From assembly GCA_028023455.1 (NCBI GenBank), contig JAQFVV010000455.1:436001-500000 (forward strand): 64,000 nt of DNA. Direction: 5' to 3'. The position numbers and the translations under genes were made by a program. The stretch comes from Epiperipatus broadwayi (lineage: Eukaryota > Onychophora > Udeonychophora > Euonychophora > Peripatidae). This document shows positions 26,816 through 37,015 of the stretch, piece by piece. Each line of letters starts with the position of its first letter. The first letter of the stretch is position 1. A model generated the notes under the pieces. That model was not told the DNA's origin. It saw only the letters and a list, made by a program, of their open reading frames with translations, and ran no database searches.

Positions 26816-28895
26816 AGCCACTAGTTGTGCTCTCATATAGAATTTTTTTTTTATATTTTAGATATTGTAATGGTCAGAATGTATACTCCTACAAAAAATC
26901 ACCAAAGGTAATACGCATTTGATCTTCATCTTCTAATGTCACATGATCAAAGTTTTTTATAGCCCATTAAGTTCAGCTAGATGCAAGAAACTCTATCATT
27001 TTAATTAATCTTGTTAGTTGAAAATAAAGACAAATTTTACGTATATGCATTATTAAAATACAAATGATAACACAAATGACAGGCAGCCATGGGAAATATT
27101 AGTCTATTAGTTTTTTTTTACTCAGGATTAAATTTAGAATAATAACATATTATTTTCTTTAATTGCCTTATTTAGTTTGAATACAAATTAATATGGTTAG
27201 ATATTGATTGATTCTATTATTATTTTTATGCACAGACAATATATGGCACAATACTTTTTAATTGTTTCTAGACAGATATCAATTCACTGCACAGACTGTC
27301 TATCACTACTAATTACTAATCCAATTGATCACAATACAGTTTTAAGACTTAATATTCTTACAGATTCAGGATACACTAGAAACATTGACTACAATCAATC
27401 ATTTCAGGCTGTAATGCAGATAAATAACTAAACATTATCTAAGTAGATCTAAAAGACAGAAAACAGTATCTACATTACATTCATTTATGAACTATGAAGA
27501 TATAACATAAGGCATAAATACACAGCAGGAATGTGCATCCACCCACTACTACTGTTCAAAGGAAAGTGACAAATGGGACTAATAGGCAAACTCAAACAGT
27601 ATCACACAAAGAAAGTATGTAAATGCAGCATATTATATATGATAGGAAGTGCATATACTGAATATGAGTGCTTGAAGGAAGATGCTAAGTGGAATGACTG
27701 GCAGATTCAAACAGCATCACACTCATTTTTGAATAAACAAAACTATACATATAAATGAACATTATACATAGACAAAACAGCAAACAATAAAAATACATCT
27801 CAAGTAAATTCAGTACATTCCATTATTCTTTCTGATGCTTGCTTATTCTCAAACCATGGAGAATATTTTGGTTAAAACTGTTAATTTTCAAAGTTAGATG
27901 CAGCCTGTTTTATACTATCCAAACATCATTAATCTGTACTATTCACATTAATAATTAAACTATTATTTTTACACTTTAGTTAAGGCTAGTGGAAAGGATA
28001 ACCATTATTAGTTCTGATTTTAAAATTTAGTATCAAGAGCTGGTGAGGGTTTGCAATAATAAGCTAATTACTTTATAAAAGATATTTTTCTTTCAAGATT
28101 TATGCACCAAGTGAGCTATGGCATAACTAATATATAATAACAATCTCTTGCCATACTAATATATAAACAGATCTACTTCTATGTGATATTAGTCATAACA
28201 ATTTGTAAAATATTTCCAGTATAAAATAAATGTAGGGGATTAAATATCTAATGTTAGTAATAGACAGTAATAATAATTTATTCTAAATTCATACACCTTA
28301 CCCCTTTTATTATTAAGAGTTCAAGATCTGAATTCAGGTACTAATAGACTTTTAGCAGACTCAGTCTGTACAAGCATAGCTATGTCTGGCAAAGCTTCAT
28401 GGTGTTGGTCTTGAGGTCTTCACTAACATTCATTTACTTTCTTTGTTTAATAGGCAGCATTGGATGGCATTTTCTTGTTGACTGATTTCTCTTAAAGCAA
28501 TAGACCCTGTTGAAGTTTAGATGGAATACAATTTACATATAAACTGGACACAATGTTCCTTAAGATGGTTCTACATTATTTAATAGCTTCTTCTCAGCAA
28601 TATTTGCTGGAGCCATGGCTTGCACTCCACTAGCCCAGCTAGAGAAGAACAGATGATGGCTTTTCTTCTCTGCCATTACATTTTAACACAAAGCACACTA
28701 ATAAATCCAAGGAGAATCAGCATAAAATAAAGCAGAATCAGCAATATTAAATGATTTTCAAAGACACCCTATTTAAAGTTTACCCAAGTTATCTTATCAG
28801 CCAAATCAGTTTCCATCACGGATTGTTTCTTTCATTTATCTAATGGTTATAGATAACTTCTAAACTTTGCTATGGTCCACAGCTTAGCTGTCCAA
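26816..28895. other. Non-coding stretch
   Basis: No gene recognised. A weak direct repeat of about 35 bases (ending ACTCAAACAGTATCACAC / ATTCAAACAGCATCACAC) lies at 27,569-27,606 and 27,688-27,722. Confidence 0.5.
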
Positions 28896-28906
28896 TTATA
28901 ACATAT

Positions 28907-29279
28907 TAAAGCAGGCAAAATTCTCAATACAGTAGCACCACCCAGTTCAATTCAGAGCAATCAATGGATGCCAGAAGGCTTGTGCATAAAATCCCTATCT
29001 AGTGCCTACTTATCCAATATCTCCAGACTGGTTTCTAGCTTGTGGCTTTCGTCAGTGAGAATCTTTGGATCTGAAAGCACTGCATCTAGATCTTAGGATC
29101 TAATGAGAATATTGAATGACTAGGCACTAGATAGGAATTTTATGCACAAGCCTTCTGGTATCCATTGATTGCTCCATCTTGCACTGAGTGGCGCTACTAT
29201 ATGGAAAGTTTTGCCTGTTTTAATAATAATTATGAGCAAGCAAAGCATAAGAAATGGTGATCATGTGAAGTTTGGTATT
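28907..29279 (+). mobile_element. Palindromic family 1, full hairpin with target-site duplication
   Basis: The left arm (GCAGGCAAAATTCTC... to TGGCTTTCGTCAGTGAG) is followed by the inverted arm (...GCCTTCTGGTATCC to GGAAAGTTTTGCCTGTTTT) and a unique 3' end, GATCATGTGAAGTTTGGTATTT. It is flanked by the 11-base direct repeat TTATAACATAT (28,896-28,906 and 29,280-29,290). Length is about 373 bases with no coding potential. The right arm is longer than the left by the segment that copies lose by 5' truncation. The TSD length and unequal ends fit LINE-type retroposition better than DNA transposition. Confidence 0.85.
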
Positions 29280-29699
29280 TTATAACATATATACAACTTT
29301 AACTTTGAAAGAGATTATACCAGAATAACAGACAACGTTTTGCTATATTATATCCGATATTTATTTTCTTAATTAGTTGATCTGTTTATAAGAATTTAAC
29401 TGTTTTATACAATAATATCATTTCCACCCACCTAGCTATAAAATACCATTACAAATGGTTAATAAAAGAAATTTTTCATTTCAAATTACATTTAAAATAA
29501 ATTTAGAATTAAAAATTCCGCATACATTTAGCTATGCACATAGTTATATATTTAATTTCTATTTATTAAAAATTGTTAAAAACTTTTAATTTAAAAATTT
29601 CTTTGAATTTCTTAACTTATATACATGAAATATATATAAATATCGCTTCAGTACTCACATGAAATTTTAAACGTAATATAAAATATGCGAATAATAATA

Positions 29700-30960
29700 A
29701 CACCAACAATAAATTACATTTCAAATAATTTAATATATTTTTTTAATGTCTTTTTTTTATTTTCCTATAATGTTGCAAGCTTCTTAATTCAATAGGTAAA
29801 TTATTAAATAATTTATGAACATAATGACTTCTTACTCTAGTTCCATATTTATTACAATATTTTGAAAATATGTATGTATCTGTTTTCCTTAGACACATTT
29901 CAAATTGTTTTATATAAGGCTGTTTGAAAGTATTATCAAAAAAAATTTCTCAATAATTATATAATGCAGAAGTTAATTGAATAATAAAATATAACTATTG
30001 TACGCACTTTTTTCTTTATTGGTATACTTTTATTCTATTAGATCAATTATTCGTTTTCTTTTTTGCAGTAATGCTAATCTATTAATATTGGAAAAGCTTG
30101 CAAAACCACAAAGCATTATTCCATATCCCAATAAAATTCATATAAAGATTTATATATAACAATAAGAATTTTTAAAGGAAAAATATCATTGATTTTGTAG
30201 AACATTCTTATAAAATATCTAAATGTATTAATAAGTATGTTTATATGATGTTTCCAATTTTATACACTTATTATTGTTACATATTACATTATTGTCATAT
30301 AAACATTCAAGTGAATGCAGATATATATCAATATTTTTATGATTCATGTGAGGAGAGCATATTAGCATACATTTTTTTTTTTTCCATTTATATAAATTCC
30401 TCTCTCAAAGCAGCAAGAGGTCAGCGGCAGCTGATTTACAAGCAGTTGTGCCGAATTAGTGGGTTCGCTTCCCGGCTGATGCTATGACCCATGAGAAAAA
30501 AAAAGCAGTAAAAGACAATTTTGTTCAGTTTCTTGACATTCTTTAATTGCAATATCAATATCGTAATTTACACTTATAATAACAGTATCATCTGTATATT
30601 GATATATTGATCCTACAATATTAATAGTTCCTAGATCATTTATGAAAATCAGAAACAACAATGTGCTAAGTATAGAACCATGAGGAATACCATATAAATT
30701 GTTTTTCATAACTCAAACTTGATATTTTTGATTGTAAACTGTGAATCAATTGCTGATGCTCAATAAAGTCGAAAACTTTATAAAAATTTAAAAAAAATTA
30801 CAGTTACATATTTTTTATCATTTAATGCACTATTAATTTTAGCTGGAAATTCTCTAATACCATAGTTGTGTTTCTGCCTTCTAACTGAACATTTATAAGT
30901 ATCAGGGGATCATATTTCTCTCTGTATATATTTCTCTTATTTTATTACTATGTTTAAAAC
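29700..30960 (-). pseudogene. Jockey/CR1-group LINE, reverse transcriptase and 3' region
   Basis: Minus-strand fragments in order: a block ending KVFDFIEHQQLIHS (about 30,790-30,740; the D-x-x-K-A-F-D-type RT motif), GIPHGSILSTLLFLIFINDL (30,690-30,630) and YTDDTVII (catalytic YxDD, about 30,590). A SINE interruption follows. Then come GIMLCGFASFSNINRLALLQKRKRII-like text near 30,130-30,050 and, near the end, YGTRVRSHYVHKLFNNLPIE (about 29,850-29,790), the typical C-terminal block of Jockey/CR1/L2-type elements. Several stops and frameshifts lie between blocks, and the 5' half is missing. The exact clade cannot be decided by eye. Confidence 0.85.
30414..30501 (+). mobile_element. tRNA-derived SINE, copy 3, inserted in the antisense LINE
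   Basis: It reads CAAGAGGTCAGCGGCAGCTG, anticodon-type loop TTTACAA, then GTGGGTTCGCTTCCC (B box GGTTCGCTTCC), and a poly-A tail. The first 11 or so bases of the family (GCATTGGTGGC) are missing. It is bounded by AAAGCAG on both sides (30,407-30,413 and 30,502-30,508). Removing it rejoins the LINE frame (…KIVFYC then FERGIYINGK on the minus strand), so the SINE is younger than the LINE. Confidence 0.85.
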
Positions 30961-32586
30961 TAGTTATTATATTCATAAACTTATTGTGGGCAGTTAGAAT
31001 CTACCTGCTAATTCAGATCTTAATAGTTAGTGCCGCATATTAGGTAATCATTTTTCTGCAAGTATAACTTAGTCTTCTTACAAATAATTGTGGATAAAAT
31101 TTAGCTGCACTTTTATTATGCACTACAAACACCTGTTGTTATCTGCATAGTTTTATATACTCAATAAAAAAGTATTTATGAAGCATGTTAATGATATAAC
31201 ATTCTTGTCAGGTTTAGTCCCCTTTTACTGAATATATGGTTACTGTGCTGATTTCATACTAATCGATTTTTATTTTCTGAATATCAATAATATTTGAATT
31301 ATTATGACAAATTACCCAATTCCTTAGTTAAACAATATAAGAGAAGAACAAATTTCTATTTTAGCGCCATCTATTATAAGCTTAAATAATTAATAATTAT
31401 CAGATGCATATAAAATCCTTATCATGTGTTTAAATTCCCATCTTTAGAATACTTTCTATTTTTTTTCCTTTATTAATGATAAACAAAATGGATTTGCAGG
31501 TGTTTGACAGGGCTTGTTTGAGTTATTTCCAACATTAAATCCTAACTCTTAATGATAAAAGCAAAACCAGAATTACTTTGAGGATAAGCATCTACATACT
31601 CCATATGGATTTTATAAAAACCTGATAATTAGTAATTATTCAAACTTTCACTAGATGGCACTGGGATGAAGAGATGTTCTTATTCTAATATAATTATGAA
31701 CTACAAGATACCACCATGAGTTCAACTGTCTCTCTGTTCTTTTATTTGAAAATCTTCATTGTTCCACTTCATCTTATAGTGTTATTTAACCTGATTATTT
31801 TTATATTGCAATTTCTTTAATTACAGATCCTAAAATCTTGTTTTTGGCTGGGTTTTCCAAAGATTCTAACCCCTCAATGGTTTTCAAATATCTGATATGT
31901 CTTGCATTTTTTATATGAGATATCTTTAAAAATATTTATTTTGGCCAAATGTATAGATTGTTTTAGGTATCCTAGTTTATAATAAAATTAATAAAATCTT
32001 TAATTCTTAATCTGCTCTAGATAAAATATTGCTTTCAGTAGCTACTTTTGTATGTTGAATCTTGTATACCACTCTGTACATCTAATATCTTTTGGAATTT
32101 GTGTTTTATTTGTAAACTTTTGTCAATCTTGCAAGTAGAAGTCAATGGATTATTAATCAGTTTATTATTTCTTAGATTTCGTAAGAAGTTCGAGCTGGTA
32201 GAGATCAGTCAAGTTTCAAAGTGTTAGAAACTATCATTACACTCAACTATATAGGGCATTTTAACCCTGTGCTTCATAAATCAAATTGAATTAATTTTTT
32301 TTAAAAATTTGAATCACCTTTAAAACAATGATGCAGCTAATATAAATACATTTTTATGTATTTATAATAATTTTGTATTATTTAATTAAGAAGTGTTAAG
32401 TTAAAAAAGTAATGTATACACTGGTTCGAATGACTATTTGATTTTATATAATTGTATTTACAGTTTGAATTACAAGCGTCAAACTAATTCAAACCACTTC
32501 TTTGACACCATCCACTTTAGATAAATACAGTAATGATTATTACTAATCCTTTACTAAACTAGAATTTGTCTCTAGAACAGATAAAT
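30961..32586. other. Non-coding stretch
   Basis: Nothing recognisable beyond AT-rich sequence. Confidence 0.5.
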
Positions 32587-32600
32587 ATTAAAATTCAATT

Positions 32601-32707
32601 TGTCAAGCGTTGGTGGCCAAGAGGTCAACACAGCTGCCTCACAAGCAGTTGTCCCGGATTTGCGGGTTCGCTTCCCGGCAGATGCTTCGACACACACACA
32701 AAAAAAC
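32601..32707 (+). mobile_element. tRNA-derived SINE, copy 4
   Basis: Contains GCGTTGGTGGCCAAGAGG (A box), anticodon stem GCTGC/GCAGT with loop CTCACAA, and GCGGGTTCGCTTCCCGGC (B box and T arm), ending in CACACACAC and A-rich tail. The 14-base duplication ATTAAAATTCAATT flanks it (32,587-32,600 and 32,708-32,721). The CA-repeat tail differs from the pure poly-A tails of other copies. Confidence 0.95.
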
Positions 32708-32877
32708 ATTAAAATTCAATTAAAAATTAATATATCTGATTTTTTTTTTTTTAAATTAAGCACACACGCACAGGTGAGGGTAATTCACATTTCTCTTTCC
32801 CATGTGTAATATCTTTATCAATATGTTAAATAATCTCAATTCTACCACATATTCTTTTAAATTCTTATAAATAAAAT

Positions 32878-32963
32878 ATAATAAAAGACAAATGAGTCCC
32901 GAAATGCATGCTGAGGAATGCTGGTTCAGCATGAAATGCATCTTGGGAGTTATTTGTCTTTTA
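32878..32963. repeat. Short palindrome of family 2 core
   Basis: The arms begin ATAAAAGACAAATGAGTCCC and end in the near complement. The centre is the family phrase GCTGGTTCAGCATGAAATGCA. This is a minimal hairpin version of the longer copies at 36.1 and 53.6-54.0 kb. Confidence 0.8.
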
Positions 32964-33292
32964 TTGTATCTTTATTTATATGAATTTTTTTTTTTTAAAG
33001 TGGTAATATTGAAGTTATTTAATACATTTATAAATACAATTATATTATATAAACGAATTTTATGTTAATCCAATGAAACTAAAATTAGAATAAATTACGA
33101 CTAAAAGAGAAATGAATATGTTTAAGTGGTATTAACTGTTGTAAGAGTAAAATAACGTAGATTAGATATATAATAATAAAAAAACGATAATCCTGTTAAT
33201 ATTTTTTTTAAACTGATTAATAATACTCGCGTTTTAATTTGATATAAGATAATAAATGATGTATCTGATGTTAATCAAAATAAACATTAAAG

Positions 33293-33628
33293 AACAATAT
33301 TGGAGAAATGGATGCGAAGAGTAACAAGAAAGGATAAAAAATGTGATACTTGAGTGAGAAAATAAATAGATATCATTGACATTGTGAAAAGAATTAAGTG
33401 AATGAAATAGAAATGGGTTGAGCATATTTGCTGAAATTCTGAAATGATATTAGGTATTAAACTGAATACCAAAAAAATTTAAAGTCCTAGAAAAAGACCG
33501 CGTGTGAGATGAATAGATGAAATAGGATTGTTTGTTGGTGTATGAGGAGAAGATAACTCTAGGTAGAAGGAAATAATTTAAAATTGGAGAAATTTTCTTT
33601 TTCAATAGCTCGATTGAAAATGATATTT
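33293..33628 (+). pseudogene. RTE-type LINE, diverged 3' fragment
   Basis: Resembles the 50.9-51.25 kb segment of the RTE copy: AGAGTAACAAGAAAGGATAAAAA (RVTRKDKK) and CCTAGAAAAAGACCGCGTGTGAGATG (PRKRPRVR). Many stops; older than the copies at 12 and 43.4 kb. Confidence 0.7.
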
Positions 33629-34009
33629 GTGAACATTTCTTACTTGCAATGGATTAATTACAGCTAAAAACATATAAATATTTATTTATAATTATAAAAC
33701 TCAACTTAATTTTAATGAGATTTTTTAACTTCAATATTTTTTTATAATTTTGTGTTGAATAAATTATTTTAATTTAATATATACATCCGCAACACAAAAA
33801 ACAACAACATAAGAACTTAAATCTTAATTTTTTATTTCTGTTGTTTGACAAAAATTATCGGAGCAGTTCCATTAATAGAACTAAAAAATTATTTTTGAAT
33901 TATCTTTTTTATTGGCTTATTTTACACATAGTTATTTTTAAAACGATGTTTAAATTTTTTAAATATTATTAGATATATACACATATATGTAACTCACTTT
34001 TCCCTTCTC

Positions 34010-34960
34010 TAATACCCTATGATTATTTACGTCTCTAGATATTCATATATTACGTAGTGACGCTAAGATGATTAGGACTGATTGGGATATACGGAAGGGT
34101 GGTTCATCTCTCCTAAACTATTTACAGTGATCTATTTTGTGGATTAAAGTGAGGGACTAAGGGAATACAATTATACCTTACCAATGATGTGGTTGTTTTG
34201 TTTTTTTTAAAATAATGCTTTAGATCTTTAGGAAATATTGCAAGGGTTATCATATTAGAGTAACAACGTAGATCTAAAAATAAACGTATGTAGTCAGAAA
34301 AAAAATTTACGAATTTGAAGAATTAACAACTAGAAATACCTTTGTCAGATAATTAATGCACGAAAACATACGGATGTAATTAATTATAGAATTAACTTTT
34401 TTTTTCATATGTCAAAATGCGTTGATCGGGAAGGGAACTCGGGCCAGCTGCTTGGAAGGCAGCTATGCTAACCACTAGGCCACCAATGCTAGAATTAACT
34501 TGAATGCGTGCTTTTGATAGAAATAACAGTATTAAACGCTATTACACCTATCTATTTGAAAAGGAAGGTTTTAATAGATACATTTTATAAGTTCTGAAAC
34601 ATGGAAATGTAACAGAGGAATATAGAAATCTCAGACCATTTAGTGAAATAGGAAGAGATATATGCTGACAATAATAAGAAAGGATGAGAGAACAAATACT
34701 CATTATTGATATCATTGAAAGATTAAGAGACGGAAATGGCGCTGAGATGGAAATACTATTAGAAGCTATGATAATTGGTGGATAGCTCAGATTAGATCTC
34801 AAGAGATTATAAAATCTAGAAATATGCTTCATGTGAGACGGATGAATAAAATAAGGTAATTCAGTAATGGGATGTGGTAAAGAGAAGCTATTGCTTGGAG
34901 AAATTGGATTAATCGTGGAGATCAGCGGAATAATAATAGTTGAAAAGGATGATGATATAT
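34010..34960 (+). pseudogene. RTE-type LINE, 3' fragment, split by a SINE
   Basis: It parallels the 48.3-51.3 kb copy from the RT core onward: GGATTAAAGTGAGGGACTAAGG (near 34,140), CCAATGATGTGGTTGTTTTG (the catalytic D-D-V-V block, both aspartates kept here), AAATAATGCTTTAGATCTTTAGGAAATATTGCAA, and after the SINE the SETW region and the 3' tail GGATGATGATATATATG. Frames are broken throughout. The homologous frame resumes on the far side of the SINE at 34,490. Confidence 0.75.
34398..34489 (-). mobile_element. tRNA-derived SINE, copy 5, inserted in the RTE
   Basis: The minus strand reads GCATTGGTGGCCTAGTGGTTAGCATAGCTGC with anticodon-type loop CTTCCAA, a degenerate B box and an A tail. The 11-base repeat TAGAATTAACT at 34,387-34,397 and 34,490-34,500 flanks it and is RTE sequence. 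The D-arm (CCTAGTGGTTAGCA) differs from the other copies, suggesting a second subfamily. Confidence 0.9.
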
Positions 34961-36073
34961 ATGTAAATTAGGCCAAACGTTTCCATTCATAGATTTTTTT
35001 TTCCAAATAGCGCAAATATTATTTTTTAAACTTCATTCCATTTGTATTTTACATGAAGAAAATGTATAGCAAAATATATATTAATCAGGAATCATCTAAA
35101 AAAATGTATTCCAAAGCAATCAAATACGTCACTTAAATAATGTCAACTGTTAGTAAAACAAATTTAAAAAAATAGACAAATGATTTATTGTATTTTTGGA
35201 TTATTTCAATAATCTAGAATTAACTGTTAAATGTCTTATTTTATATATCTTCATTCTGTTTGCGTTGTGGCTCACTGGATGCCGTATAAAATTTTCAATC
35301 AAAACATGCGGAACCCATGGGATGCATACCAGGAAACCTTATGTAATCTTAAAATCAGAGACTGCTTACTGGCACCTGAGGGGCTATTCTTGGATATATG
35401 GAAACAAATAACACTGGATGACAACCAGGATTTCTCCCTAACAATACGGTCTAAACTATGATTTTGAATATATTAGAGGAAATTCATCATAGCATCTGGA
35501 GGTCTGGGGTATGAAAGGAGGTGATGAACTAAGACATTGAAATGAATTTACTTGTTTACAGATTAGATGACAAATAAGGTTTAACTCTGCAATTGTGTTT
35601 CAATGAAGAAAATGATAAACTGTGAAAGAATGACAATTTGAACATGGGGCCGCCCCAGAAATAATAGTTGACTGGTTAATTTGACCCCTGATTCCAGTAA
35701 ATAAATGACTAAAAAATTATAAATCTCAAGTGGTGATTACAGGTAAGAATTGAAACTGAATTTGAATAAAAACTTATGTCCAATCGATGAATTAAAGGAT
35801 GATTCAATCTCCAATCTAATTAAAACAATAAAACTAGCACATGAACTCCAAGACGCAGTCTTCGGTGCACACACACACCTCAGCTGCACAAATACACTAG
35901 CATGATACTTGAAATACTTGGTGCATTAACCAATATGGAGTAGCCATTGAATCTACTGTCCAAGTTATTAATGTATAACAAGAATTTATATATTATTCTA
36001 AAAAAATGTTTTTCTTAATAAAAAAAAGTCTTATTTTATTTCAACTTTTCACAATTGGTAATAGTATATAATA
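34961..36073. other. Non-coding stretch with an unassigned frame
   Basis: A plus-strand frame at about 35,231-35,461 (76 codons) reads PWDAYQETLCNLKIRDCLLA and ends in a stop; its composition is less AT-driven than neighbouring frames. I do not recognise it. It may be an old transposon-protein remnant. The rest is featureless. Confidence 0.4.
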
Positions 36074-36354
36074 TATAGGGTATATGAGCACAGACTTTCA
36101 CACGAACAACTGCTCACCACTCTACCTCATATTACTGATACTCTTGAAAACATATATGTTGAAAAGATAAATAATCACCTATATATGTGTTGAGATGATA
36201 ATCTGAACCAACTGATGATTACTGGTTTAGCATGAAATACATATATTGGTCATTATTTATCTTTTTGACATATATGTGTTCAAGTGTATCAGTGATATGA
36301 GGTAGAGTGGTGAGCGGCAGGTCATATGAAAGTCCGTGCTCATATACCCTATAT
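36074..36354. mobile_element. Palindrome of family 2, both arms
   Basis: The left arm starts TAGGGTATATGAGCAC, the right arm ends GTGCTCATATACCCTA, and the arms match over about 110 bases. The loop carries the family phrase GGTTTAGCATGAAATACA. The terminal TATATA on both sides hides any target duplication. The tips (GGGTATATGAGCACAGACTT) differ from the 53.6 kb copy, so either subfamilies exist or the flank was captured in the inversion. Confidence 0.8.
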
Positions 36355-36599
36355 ATTACATATATTGATATAGGTATATAATAAGCCTATATTTTAGTTA
36401 TTAATAGCATATAGTATATGACAGTATTTTGAGTTCTGCTTGTTATTCTCTTTTCTTTTTCTGGTATTGCTGCCATAAGCAGTAACAGTCTTAGCATAAC
36501 AATCAAATATGGGATCTTTAGATATGACAATACTGATTTTAAAATAGTTCTACAGCCAATAAGATTATTTTGTCAATAGTTAGTGAAAATTTTATATCT

Positions 36600-36924
36600 T
36601 TATTTATGAGGATCCTCCTAATTAGTCCGTTTTTTCTTAAGAGGAAGATTAATATGGTTTTAATCACTAGGAATTTTTCAATGGTTATCTTTTGGGGTTA
36701 TTTCCAATTATAATGTGAGCAGAGTTTTCAATTTTCTTATTTTTATTTTTTAATCTCCATCCAATAATATTCTTGTCTTTTCCTAAACAAACATATAATC
36801 ATTAGCGCATGCATGATCTTCTAATTAAAAATGCTCAAAGTAATTATTAAAAAGGAACAATACATCTATTTTTCCTCTTTAGTCTTGCAGATTGTGACCA
36901 CAGAGCTCTTGTGAAAGGGTATTT
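36600..36924 (-). pseudogene. Penelope-like element, GIY-YIG endonuclease C-terminal part
   Basis: The minus strand from 36,817 reads DHACANDYMFV, stop, EKTRILLDGD, stop, KIKIRKLKTLLTL, then LPLKKKRTN near 36,620. This matches the C-terminal half of the GIY-YIG domain of Penelope-like retroelements as I know it (the H...H.fdWe..kiL......RkikE pattern), followed by a short basic tail. The N-terminal half is found on the far side of the inserted LINE at 40.97 kb. Four or more stops; inactive. Confidence 0.6.
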
Positions 36925-37015
36925 GAATAATGGTTGAATTCTTAAAACAAGGCAAATATTACATAGATAGTCAAGGTAAGTACTTATTATAATTGTTTTT
37001 TTAAATCTTATTGCA

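Noticed and set aside
36931-36980. Short exon ending at a GTAAGT donor (frame MVEFLKQGKYYIDSQ)
   Set aside because: It lies at the 5' edge of the LINE copy, has no matching acceptor or downstream exon I can find, and is explained as LINE 5' UTR.
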